11,737 nucleotides of DNA from an uncultured delta proteobacterium (lineage in GTDB: Bacteria > RBG-13-61-14 > DRUE01): NCBI GenBank assembly GCA_903897985.1, contig CAIUDS010000005.1, positions 1-11,737 on the forward strand. Direction: 5' to 3'. Every line of letters starts with the position of its first letter. Positions within the stretch are counted from its first letter, which is position 1. Made by a program: the position numbers and the translations under genes. Of this stretch, positions 1 to 7,809 are shown in pieces. The notes under the pieces are model-generated. The model was not told the origin of the DNA. It saw only the letters and a list, made by a program, of their open reading frames with translations, and did no database searches.

Positions 1-687
1 CCCTACGGCAAGATGCGGCCATTTTACGACCAACTCCCGGACTACGCCAAGTTTTATGTGGTGGCGCACAATGTCGAGTTCAGGAGCAAGAGCGAAAACT
101 TCAGCATCGTCTGGAGCACCCGGCAAGCGCCCATGGTCGAGCTGGGCGAGATCACCAAGCTCGCGAACCAGAGCGCGCCCATCTATAACCCCGGCAAATA
201 TCCCTGGAACCCGGACAAGCCCGCGGTCTATTCCGAGATCATGAACAACTTCCAGAGCACCAACTTCTCGCTCTTCCAGAAAGGCAGCGCGGTTTGGAGC
301 TATCGTATCTCCGCGTTCGACGCCAAAAAATTCGACCAGTCCTATCGGAGCGGCTGGGAGCTAAGCTCGCCCGCGATCGCAACCATCGTGAACAAAGGCG
401 AAGCCAAACTCCCGCCCTCGGCAAGTTTCCTCAAGCTCTCGCCGGACAATGTCATGGTCACGGAATTCAAGATGGCCGAGGATGGAGACGGATATATTTT
501 TAGAATCTACGAGGCCGCGGGAAGCCCGGCGCAAGTTCAACTAAGTTTCCCGCTCTTCAAACTGAAAGAGGCCTGGCTGACCGACGGGGTGGAGCGTGAT
601 CTGGAAAAGCTTGCGCTCAAGGCTGGCGGGATTGAGAGCCAAATGGGTCCCTACGAGATCAAGACCATCCGAGTGAAGGTTAAATAG
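1..687 (+). CDS. GH38-like alpha-mannosidase family protein, C-terminal part (5' end outside window)
   Basis: The reading frame is open from the first base and ends with TAG at 685-687, so this is the last 228 codons of a gene that begins upstream. It aligns with the C-terminal domain of the next gene from position 2997 on. Over the first 53 residues I count 44 identities, including PYGKMRP, AHNVE and APMVELGEITK; similarity continues to the shared ending KTIRVK. In GH38 enzymes this part is the C-terminal beta-sandwich region (residues such as FPLFKL and AWLTDGVER here), which packs against the catalytic barrel. The zinc ligands and nucleophile would lie outside the window, so activity cannot be judged. 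The call rests on its intact paralogue. It is probably co-transcribed with the next gene, 38 nt away. The partner gene has about seven extra residues after the GEITK segment. Confidence 0.8.
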   Translation, partial: PYGKMRPFYDQLPDYAKFYVVAHNVEFRSKSENFSIVWSTRQAPMVELGEITKLANQSAPIYNPGKYPWNPDKPAVYSEIMNNFQSTNFSLFQKGSAVWSYRISAFDAKKFDQSYRSGWELSSPAIATIVNKGEAKLPPSASFLKLSPDNVMVTEFKMAEDGDGYIFRIYEAAGSPAQVQLSFPLFKLKEAWLTDGVERDLEKLALKAGGIESQMGPYEIKTIRVKVK

Positions 688-725
688 TAAATGGTAGATT
701 ATAAAACTTAAAGAAAGGGGCAGTT

Positions 726-3701
726 GTGAAAAAAATATTGATCCTGATGGCAATGGCCTTGCCGATTTGCGCCTCAGCCTTGAGCAAGGAAGAGGCCATA
801 TTCAAGAAATATTTCACCCAGCCGGTGGCGGCGAAACAAAGCTCAGTCAGCCCCGGCGCGAAAACCCGGATCAAACTGGTTTGTCCGACTTTCTTTTTTG
901 AAAAAGAGGAGGCTGGCCTCCTCCTGCAACTGGCGCGGGTGGAAATATCAGGAGCCACTGGCGGCAACATGCTCGTGCGCGCGATCCGGCTTGGTGGATT
1001 GAGCTATGACAATCCGGTGAACGGGAACGAGGCAATCATCAAGGTCCCGGACCTGCGGCAAAAGGCCGAGTTGGAGCTGAAGCTGATCGAGAACGGCAAG
1101 GAAATCCAGGCTTTGAAATTTGACTGGGCCCCGGCCAGGCAGTGGAAGGTTTATATCTCTTCGGTCTCGCATCTGGACATCGGCTATACCAACATCACTG
1201 AAAATGTGATGAAGAAACGGAACGAGATCACGGCCATGGCGCTGGACTTCATCAAGCAGACCGACTCCTGGCCGGAAGATGCGAAGTATCGCTGGACCAT
1301 GGAAGGCTCGTGGGAGCTCAAGCATTTCCTGGAAGAGCATCCGGACCGGCTGGCCGAGCTGAAAAAGCGGGCGCAGGAAGGCAGGCTCGAGGTGTGCGCG
1401 AAACTGGTTCACGAGCACACCGAGACCGAGGGCTACGAGGAACTGTTCCGGGATGTCTATTATGGCAAGCTCGAAGTCGAGCCGATGCTGGGCTCAAGCG
1501 TGGTAACGATGATGCTCAACGATGTGGACGGGGTGACCTGGGGCGAGGTCAGCGCGCTCGCAAGTTCGGGCGTTAAATATTTTTCCATGAATCCCAACTC
1601 CTTCTACCGCGGCGGCAACATCCTCCATTACACCAAGTTCCCGCAGGCATTTTACTGGCAGGGACCCGGACCCGGCGAGATCCTGACCTGGCGCTCGAAA
1701 GACGCCTACACCGAGGCGCCCTATTTATTCAAAGGTTATGACAAGACCTTGGAAGGCATGACCGAACGGCTCGAGGGGTATGAGCAAAATAATTACGGCT
1801 ATGACGCGATCCACATCACCAGGAGCGGCGCGGACAAGAGCGGCGCCAACGACAATTCCTGGCCGAGGTTCGAAACCTGCCAGGTCATCAAGGAATGGGA
1901 TGCTCAGTTCGCCTACCCGCGCCTGATCTCGGCCACGCCGGTCATGTTCTTCAATTATTTGGAAAAGAATTACGAACCCGGAATCCCCAAGGCCAAAGCC
2001 GACATGCCCGACTGGTGGGCCGACGGCGTGATCACCGAGGCCAAATGGACTGCAATGAGCAGAGACCTGCATCACCTGCTCTATCAGACCGAAGCCTTAG
2101 CCAGCATCGCCAGTATCTTTGATACTTCCTATCAATACCCCAGGAGAGAGATTAACGATGCTTATTACAACAACATCATGTTCGACGAGCATACCTGGGG
2201 CTATATGCTCAATACCGCGCCGCAGCACAAGCAAATCTTCGACATCAAATCGGGATGGCTGGAGCATGCGTTTACTCAAACCGGCGATCTGCAAGAATCC
2301 ACCTTGGCGGGCTTGGCAAAAAGAATCGGCGGATCGGGAAACACCATTATAGTTTTCAATCCGCTTTCATGGCAAAGGAATGATCTGGTAAATTTTCCTT
2401 GGCAAAAATCTGATTGCATCAGCATAATTGATCGTCAAACCAATGAGGCTTTATTGTTTCAAATAAAACAATCGGAGCAAGGCAATAAGCAAGTTTATTT
2501 TGTTGCCAAAAATCTGCCACCCGTAGGATATAAAAGTTATGAAATAGCTGATGGTTGCGTTAAATCAGGTCAATATGAAAAGGTGCCTAATGGAGGCATG
2601 TCAGGTGCATCCGGAAATTATTTTATAAAAATTGATCCGCAAAAGTATACCTACAGCATGGTAGATATAAAAAATAACCGGGAATTGCTTGCCGGCAAAA
2701 CAGGAGAACTTATTTTCCGAAAGCAGGATAATTTGCTAAACATTGTTGATGTAAAAAAATCCGGCAAAATCAACTCAATGGAAGGCTCATTGGGACCGGT
2801 TTTTTCAACAGCATGGTTAAAGATTCAAGACCCCGGAAATCTGGGAGCTGAAGCGGTTGAAGAGTTGAAGTTTTGTCACGAATTGGATTGGATTGATATT
2901 ACTGTCCATTATCCTCGCTACCATAACCAATCGAACGAATCGCGGTATCTCGCCTTCCCCTTCAATGTTCCTGATTTTGAAATCTGGGTGGAGACGCCTT
3001 ATGGGAAGATGCGACCGTATTACGACCAGTTGCCGGAGTTTGCCAAGTTCTACACGGTGGCGCACAATGTCGAGCTTCGGAGCAAGAGTGAGGGGTTCAG
3101 CATCATCTGGAGCACGAAAGAAGCGCCCATGGTGGAACTGGGCGAGATCACCAAGAAGGCGAGCTGGACTTCGCAGATGTTCTGGCCGTTTTTTTACAAG
3201 CCGGGCGTTTATCCCTGGAACCCGGACCAGCCCACCATCTATTCCGAGATCATGAACAATTTCCAGAACACCAATTTCTCGCCCTCGCAAAAGGGAGAAA
3301 TGACCTTCCACTACCGGATCACGGTCATTGACAACAAGGACTTGGACAAGGCCCATCGGCCTGGATGGGAACTATCATTGCCGGACATGGCAGTGGTCGC
3401 GGAAAACGGCACGGGCGAACTTCCGGCCATGGGCAGCTTTGTCGCGGTCTCTCCGGACAATGTGATGATCACGGCGTTCAAGCAGGCCGAGGACGGGGAT
3501 GGTTATATCGTCAGACTGTATGAGGCCGCAGGCAAAACAGCCGTAGTGCGGGTGCAATTCCCGCTGTTCAAATTAAGCGGGGCCTGGCTCACGGACGGAG
3601 TCGAGCGCGTGCAGCAGAAGCTGGAAGTTAAGAACCAGATGATCGAAATTCCGCTGGCGCAGTATCAGGTGAAAACGATTCGGGTGAAACTAGGCCGCTG
3701 A
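726..3701 (+). CDS. Secreted glycoside hydrolase family 38-like protein (alpha-mannosidase type), 991 aa
   Basis: Probable zinc-dependent retaining alpha-glycosidase exported from the cytoplasm. The GTG start at 726 is chosen because an AAAGGGG-type Shine-Dalgarno lies just upstream (711-720) and a clean Sec signal follows: KK, a hydrophobic core, then ASA near residue 18. After an N-terminal beta region (about 20-135), the GH38 catalytic domain starts near residue 140. All four residues expected to hold the zinc in GH38 are visible: H149 and D151 in SHLDIGYT, D266 in NDVDG (also the probable nucleophile) and H489 in FDEHTWG. The spacing is comparable to the H90/D92/D204/H471 set of Golgi mannosidase II. 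A helical middle region and a long C-terminal beta region (about 540-991) follow. The C-terminal region is paralogous to the preceding gene. Codons for about residues 540-738 are unusually AT-rich. Substrate is unknown; alpha-mannose is the family default. It is followed after 17 nt by the GH31 gene, likely in one operon. Confidence 0.85.
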   Translation: MKKILILMAMALPICASALSKEEAIFKKYFTQPVAAKQSSVSPGAKTRIKLVCPTFFFEKEEAGLLLQLARVEISGATGGNMLVRAIRLGGLSYDNPVNGNEAIIKVPDLRQKAELELKLIENGKEIQALKFDWAPARQWKVYISSVSHLDIGYTNITENVMKKRNEITAMALDFIKQTDSWPEDAKYRWTMEGSWELKHFLEEHPDRLAELKKRAQEGRLEVCAKLVHEHTETEGYEELFRDVYYGKLEVEPMLGSSVVTMMLNDVDGVTWGEVSALASSGVKYFSMNPNSFYRGGNILHYTKFPQAFYWQGPGPGEILTWRSKDAYTEAPYLFKGYDKTLEGMTERLEGYEQNNYGYDAIHITRSGADKSGANDNSWPRFETCQVIKEWDAQFAYPRLISATPVMFFNYLEKNYEPGIPKAKADMPDWWADGVITEAKWTAMSRDLHHLLYQTEALASIASIFDTSYQYPRREINDAYYNNIMFDEHTWGYMLNTAPQHKQIFDIKSGWLEHAFTQTGDLQESTLAGLAKRIGGSGNTIIVFNPLSWQRNDLVNFPWQKSDCISIIDRQTNEALLFQIKQSEQGNKQVYFVAKNLPPVGYKSYEIADGCVKSGQYEKVPNGGMSGASGNYFIKIDPQKYTYSMVDIKNNRELLAGKTGELIFRKQDNLLNIVDVKKSGKINSMEGSLGPVFSTAWLKIQDPGNLGAEAVEELKFCHELDWIDITVHYPRYHNQSNESRYLAFPFNVPDFEIWVETPYGKMRPYYDQLPEFAKFYTVAHNVELRSKSEGFSIIWSTKEAPMVELGEITKKASWTSQMFWPFFYKPGVYPWNPDQPTIYSEIMNNFQNTNFSPSQKGEMTFHYRITVIDNKDLDKAHRPGWELSLPDMAVVAENGTGELPAMGSFVAVSPDNVMITAFKQAEDGDGYIVRLYEAAGKTAVVRVQFPLFKLSGAWLTDGVERVQQKLEVKNQMIEIPLAQYQVKTIRVKLGR
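2341..2940. other. AT-rich block inside the GH38-like gene
   Basis: By hand count this 600-nt stretch has about 227 G+C (38%), while sample lines either side (1441-1500 and 3061-3120) are 55%. The edges are fairly abrupt and the reading frame stays open throughout. It covers the junction between the helical middle region and the C-terminal beta domain. Right after it, from 2997, the sequence becomes GC-rich again and closely resembles the 3' end of the upstream paralogue. This fits a mosaic gene (recombination or gene conversion between copies of different origin) but could also reflect relaxed codon choice in a poorly conserved segment. Confidence 0.6.
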
Positions 3702-3718
3702 ATTATGAAGGAGAGCCG

Positions 3719-6241
3719 ATGTTCAAAAAATTTGTGGTAACGGGAGTTTGGGTTCTGTGCGCATTGGGTTTGAGTCTGCCATTCATGAAAGCGAAGGCCG
3801 CGAGCAGTTTTGAGAAACAGCCGGACGGCCTGATCCTGGATCTACCCGCGGGCAAACTCAAGGTCCAGGTCCTGACCGACAGTATCATCCATGTCGTCTA
3901 TGCGGTTGGCAACTCGTTTCCGCAAAGGCAAAGCCTGGTGGTTCCTGACAAGAGCCGGCCGGCTGCGGAATGGCAACTGACTGAATCGCCGGACACCTTT
4001 CTGATCCAAACCGGTAAAATCCAGGCGAAGATTTCGCGGTCAACCGGCGCGATCACTTTTTTGGACCGGGCCGGGAAAATCATTCTGCAGGAAGCGGATG
4101 GCGGCGGCAGGACCATGACCAAGGGTAAAGTCCAGGGCGAGGAAACTTATCACGCGGGTCAGGCTTTCCTTTCCACGCCGGACGAGGGCCTTTACGGCTT
4201 GGGGCAATATCAGGACGGGGTGATGAACTGGCGCGGACATGAAGTGCTGATGGCACAGGCCAACACCATCGCGGTGGTGCCGTTTCTTTTGTCCACCCGC
4301 GGCTACGGCATCCTGTGGGACAACTGCTCGCTGAGCAAATTCAAGAGCGGCGGGAACGAATTTTCGCTCGAGTCCGAGGTGGCGGACGGAGTCCTGTATT
4401 ATTTTATTTACGGACCCGAGCCTGACCGGGTGATCGCGGGCTACCGCGAACTGACCGGACCCGCGCCCATGTTCGGCAAATGGGCTTTCGGATATTTCCA
4501 GAGCAAGGAGCGCTATAAGACCGGGGAGGAACTCGTGGCCACGGTGAAGCAATACCGGGAGCGCAAGCTGCCGCTGGATGTGATCGTTCAGGACTGGATG
4601 TATTGGGGCAAGCTGGGGTGGAGCGCGATGCAATTTGATCCGAGCGTCTTCCCGAATCCGAAAGCCATGATTGCCGAGCTTCATAATAAATACCAGGTCC
4701 ATCTGATGATCTCGGTCTGGCCCAAGTTCGGACCCGAGACCGACATCTTCCGGGCGATGAAGGAAAAGGGATTCCTTTATTCCCGCCCCGGCACCGGCGG
4801 GACCGGGGTTTATGACGCTTTCCATCCGGAGGCGCGCAAGCTCTACTGGGATTACCTGAACCAGGGCCTGTTCGCGCAGGGTGTGGATGCCTGGTGGCTG
4901 GACGGGACCGAGCCGGAATTCAGCCTGGCCAATCTCCGCTCGATGGAGACCCGGGATTTTAAAAAAGCCGGACCGACCGCGCTCGGCTCCACCGCCCGTT
5001 ATCTGAACGCCTACTCGCTCATGACCACCGAAGGCGTCTATCGCGGACAGCGCGGCGTGACCGAAAACCAGCGCGTATTCATCCTCACCCGCTCCGCGTT
5101 CGCCGGCCAGCAGCGCAACGCCGCGGCGACCTGGTCCGGCGACATCAAGGCGAGTTGGGAGGTCTTCTCGAAGCAGATCCCGGCCGGGCTGAATATTTCC
5201 ATGGCCGGCATCCCCTACTGGACCACCGACATCGGCGGATTTTTCGTGAGCTACGAGGGCGGCCGGAAAAACCACGGCCGCGAGGAACTCGAGGTGCAGG
5301 GATACGGTCGTTTCGAGGTGCCCACCGCGGGGAGCTGCAAGAACGACGCTTACCGCGAACTCTATGTGCGCTGGTTCCAATACGGGGCCTTCTGTCCCAT
5401 CTTCCGCTCGCACGGCACCATGACCCCCCGCGAAATCTGGCAGTTCGGGGAAAAAGGAACCTGGGCCTATGACACGCTCGAAAGATACGACAACCTCCGC
5501 TACCGGCTCATGCCCTATATTTATTCGCTGGGATGGAAGGTCACGAGTGAGGGCTATACCATCATGCGCGGACTGCCCATGGATTTCCGCGCCGATGAAA
5601 ATGCCCGCGACATCTCCGACCAGTTCATGTTCGGGCCCGCGATCCTGGTCAACCCGGTCACCGAGGCCATGTATCACAAGGAAGTCTTGAACACCGGCGC
5701 CAAAATCCTGCGCTTTTTCCTGATCCCGGCCACGGCCGTGATCGTGACCGAAACCAAAGTCCAGAGCCGCAAAGTCTATCTGCCCGAGGCTCCGGCCTGG
5801 TTCGATTTCTGGACCGGGAAAAAAATCGCGGGCGGACAGACCGTTGACGCGCCGGCCCCGATCGAGACCATGCCGCTTTTTGTCAAAGCCGGTTCCATCA
5901 TCCCCCTGGGACCGTTCCTCCAATACGCGCTCGAAAAACCGGCCGACCCCATCGAAATCCGCGTCTATCCCGGCGCGGACGCGGACTTCACTCTCTACGA
6001 AGACGATGGCCTCACCTACAACTACGAAAAAGGCGAATACGCGACCATCAACCTGCATTGGGACGATGCCGCCCAAACGCTTTCGATCGGCGAGCGCAAG
6101 GGGATTTTTCCCGGGATGCTCGGGCAAAGGACTTTCCAGATCACGAGGGTGCGCGAGAATGCGGGAACCGGCCTGGCCCCGACCGAGCGGCCGGACCGGA
6201 CCATTATCTTCACGGGCAAGGCGCTGCAGGTTGGTTTGTAG
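3719..6241 (+). CDS. Secreted glycoside hydrolase family 31 alpha-glycosidase (alpha-xylosidase/alpha-glucosidase type), 840 aa
   Basis: Retaining alpha-glycosidase that should release terminal alpha-glucose, alpha-xylose or a related sugar. ATG at 3719 follows an AAGGAGAG Shine-Dalgarno (3708-3715). A Sec signal ends near KAKAA (about residue 28). An N-terminal beta domain (about 30-230) precedes the TIM barrel (about 245-620). Visible GH31 landmarks are WMYWG near the barrel start, the nucleophile D395 in WWLDGTEPE, the acid/base D475 in WSGDIKASW, and the RWFQYGAFCPIFRSHG block. The C-terminal beta domains end in a DUF5110-like segment with LYEDDGLTYNYEKGEY. An unusual stretch of about 20-25 residues separates VNPVTEA from KVYLP (coding about 5670-5765), where relatives I recall run almost directly on. 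Alpha-xylosidase and alpha-glucosidase cannot be separated by eye. Its position directly behind two GH38-like genes suggests joint breakdown of a glycan carrying both kinds of alpha-linkage. Confidence 0.9.
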   Translation: MFKKFVVTGVWVLCALGLSLPFMKAKAASSFEKQPDGLILDLPAGKLKVQVLTDSIIHVVYAVGNSFPQRQSLVVPDKSRPAAEWQLTESPDTFLIQTGKIQAKISRSTGAITFLDRAGKIILQEADGGGRTMTKGKVQGEETYHAGQAFLSTPDEGLYGLGQYQDGVMNWRGHEVLMAQANTIAVVPFLLSTRGYGILWDNCSLSKFKSGGNEFSLESEVADGVLYYFIYGPEPDRVIAGYRELTGPAPMFGKWAFGYFQSKERYKTGEELVATVKQYRERKLPLDVIVQDWMYWGKLGWSAMQFDPSVFPNPKAMIAELHNKYQVHLMISVWPKFGPETDIFRAMKEKGFLYSRPGTGGTGVYDAFHPEARKLYWDYLNQGLFAQGVDAWWLDGTEPEFSLANLRSMETRDFKKAGPTALGSTARYLNAYSLMTTEGVYRGQRGVTENQRVFILTRSAFAGQQRNAAATWSGDIKASWEVFSKQIPAGLNISMAGIPYWTTDIGGFFVSYEGGRKNHGREELEVQGYGRFEVPTAGSCKNDAYRELYVRWFQYGAFCPIFRSHGTMTPREIWQFGEKGTWAYDTLERYDNLRYRLMPYIYSLGWKVTSEGYTIMRGLPMDFRADENARDISDQFMFGPAILVNPVTEAMYHKEVLNTGAKILRFFLIPATAVIVTETKVQSRKVYLPEAPAWFDFWTGKKIAGGQTVDAPAPIETMPLFVKAGSIIPLGPFLQYALEKPADPIEIRVYPGADADFTLYEDDGLTYNYEKGEYATINLHWDDAAQTLSIGERKGIFPGMLGQRTFQITRVRENAGTGLAPTERPDRTIIFTGKALQVGL

Positions 6242-6320
6242 ATACCCGTTGTTTCCACCGCTCGGATCCACCGGGCTTTTCGGCCGAACCGCAACCGCGC
6301 CACCCGCCCAAAAATGACCC

Positions 6321-6358
6321 GACCGAGGACCGCTTGGGGCAGCGGCAAGGTCCTGGTC
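6321..6358. other. Imperfect inverted repeat upstream of the 6363 promoter
   Basis: GACC (6321-6324) and GGACC (6327-6331) pair with GGTCC (6349-6353) and GGTC (6355-6358), giving nine pairs with a small 2/1 internal loop. GCT and AGC can pair further inside. No T-run follows, so it is a poor intrinsic terminator. It ends 4 nt before a TTGACA hexamer. It may be an operator, a weak terminator for the glycosidase cluster, or chance. The rest of the gap 6242-6402 shows nothing I recognise besides the promoter. Confidence 0.3.
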
Positions 6359-6362
6359 TCGC

Positions 6363-6390
6363 TTGACAAAAGACCGGCGGAATTTAAAAT
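6363..6390 (+). promoter_or_regulatory. Sigma70-type promoter for the O-antigen-ligase-like gene
   Basis: A perfect -35 hexamer TTGACA (6363-6368) is followed after 16 nt by TAAAAT (6385-6390), a five-of-six match to the -10 consensus. The predicted transcription start near 6397 is only about 6 nt before the ATG at 6403. That gives an almost leaderless message, or else translation starts at the in-frame ATG at 6418. Confidence 0.55.
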
Positions 6391-6402
6391 GAGGTCAGGT
6401 CC

Positions 6403-7674
6403 ATGGTCTCAGAAAAAATGAAGAAGTTTTTTTATCTTTTATGCGTGATTTACTCGGTCCTCTCAATCGTTTTAGTGCCAAAGCTGGGGGGCAAAATCGT
6501 TCCGGCGGATTGCCTTTTTATTCCCCTGTTTATAGTATTTGGATGGATCATTGTCCAAGAAAAACATTGGAAGGTCGCCAGAGAATTCCTCGTGGTTTTT
6601 TTCCTGGTCATCCTCTTTATGCTGATTGATCTGGCAGTAACCGGAACCTATTTTCAAGGGCTGGTGCGCATCATCGGCCAGGGATATTTATTCATGGTTT
6701 TCCTGGTTTTTTACTATTTCTCCGAATCGCGGATGAAGTTCGAGGGGATTTTCAAAGCCTGGCTGGGAATTGCCCTGGTTATCGCTTTAATCGGACTGGC
6801 GGGGATGGCCTTGCACTATTCGGGTTTCCATTTCGTGGATGAAAGGATTGTAACCGGCCCGGGAGATCAGCTTCCGAAAAATTTGGTTCGGATCGCCGTA
6901 GGCGTAGCCTGGATGGAACAGCTGGCGATATTCTGGCTCGGGGCCATCCTGATCAGCTTCTATTTCCGCGCTCGCCGCTATGGGAAATTCGCCAGTAGCT
7001 ATTGGTTCGGCGGGATTTTGATCATCCTGGTCAGCGCCGACTTTATGACCTTCACTCGATCCTTTTTCTGCTGGATCGTTGCCTGGCTGGTTTGGCAGTC
7101 ATTGCTCGACCAGAAAAGGGATTGGCTGCGAACCGGCCTGCGCGTTGCCGGAATGATCATGGTGATCGGGACCTTATTCATCCTGACCATCTGGAACATT
7201 TTCCCCATTCATTTCAATCATGATGCCCAAAAGAAAGAATTGGGCGTGACCGTTTCCACCAAATATTCCAGCCCCCGCAGACTATTTATTTATCCGGAAG
7301 CCGTCAAAAGCATCAGGGGAAACCTTATCTGGGGAAATGGTCCGGGACACAATGCCACCGGCCCGTTGCACATCGGCAGTTTGTACTATCCGGAAGGAGG
7401 CGACGGGCATAATATTATCCTTCAACTTTGGGCGACCCGGGGAATCTTCGGCCTGATTTTTTATCTGGCTTTCTGGCTGATGGTCATTATCGAGCCTTGG
7501 CGAAAGTTCCGGGGCAGGCCCATGCCCCTGGAAATGAAAGCCGTTCTGGCGATTGCGCTGGGAACGATCCTCGCGGGATTTGCGGTGGATATTGAAGACC
7601 TCCGGTCGCTTTATATAATCCTGGGATTGCTCGCCGGATTTTCGTCTTCCCAATATCCTTTGGATCAAGCCTGA
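6403..7674 (+). CDS. O-antigen ligase/polymerase-like polytopic membrane protein, 423 aa
   Basis: Probable inner-membrane enzyme that joins or polymerises lipid-linked glycans on the periplasmic side (the WaaL/Wzy superfamily). The protein has roughly ten to twelve hydrophobic segments. They run densely from residue 8 to about 258, break at a long hydrophilic loop (about 259-335), and resume with a C-terminal membrane block. This topology and length are typical of the family. Supporting motifs are MTFTRSFF before the loop, GNGPGHN within it, and HNIILQLWATRGIFGLIFYL (H336 first) at its end, which matches the usual HN...L...G..G pattern. ATG 6403 is used here; ATG 6418 (five residues shorter) is equally possible because neither has a strong Shine-Dalgarno. 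Sequence cannot separate ligase from polymerase. The MBOAT and SGNH genes downstream support a role in envelope or exported polysaccharide. Confidence 0.75.
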   Translation: MVSEKMKKFFYLLCVIYSVLSIVLVPKLGGKIVPADCLFIPLFIVFGWIIVQEKHWKVAREFLVVFFLVILFMLIDLAVTGTYFQGLVRIIGQGYLFMVFLVFYYFSESRMKFEGIFKAWLGIALVIALIGLAGMALHYSGFHFVDERIVTGPGDQLPKNLVRIAVGVAWMEQLAIFWLGAILISFYFRARRYGKFASSYWFGGILIILVSADFMTFTRSFFCWIVAWLVWQSLLDQKRDWLRTGLRVAGMIMVIGTLFILTIWNIFPIHFNHDAQKKELGVTVSTKYSSPRRLFIYPEAVKSIRGNLIWGNGPGHNATGPLHIGSLYYPEGGDGHNIILQLWATRGIFGLIFYLAFWLMVIIEPWRKFRGRPMPLEMKAVLAIALGTILAGFAVDIEDLRSLYIILGLLAGFSSSQYPLDQA

Positions 7675-7736
7675 GGGACAGTTCCATCTGGCGGCCAAGA
7701 TGCTAAGATCGGCCCAGCCCGCGGGAAGACATATTT

Positions 7737-7765
7737 TTGACTTTCGGCCGGGATCACCATAAAAT
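7737..7765 (+). promoter_or_regulatory. Sigma70-type promoter for the MBOAT-SGNH pair
   Basis: TTGACT (7737-7742), a 17-nt spacer and TAAAAT (7760-7765) give a near-consensus promoter 45 nt before the MBOAT start. It implies that the MBOAT and SGNH genes form their own transcription unit, separate from the ligase-like gene, although read-through is possible. I see no convincing terminator in 7675-7736. Confidence 0.6.
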
Positions 7766-7809
7766 CAGTAATCTCAATGTTCGAAAATTTGAAGGGATTT
7801 TAGCCATCA

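Noticed and set aside
4040..6271. 743-codon open frame on the minus strand opposite the GH31 gene
   Set aside because: It lies wholly antisense to an obvious GH31 enzyme, its protein has no recognisable family motif, and its composition is rich in G, R, H and P. It is a by-product of GC-rich codons, as are the other long antisense frames in the window.
6242..6320. Possible terminator or small gene after GH31
   Set aside because: TTCGGCCGAA is a simple palindrome without loop or T-run, and the overlapping frames merely continue GH31 shadow frames.
7675..7736. Possible terminator after the ligase-like gene
   Set aside because: CCCGCGGG and nearby inverted bits lack a proper loop and T-run; the T-rich stretch at 7734-7738 belongs to the next promoter.
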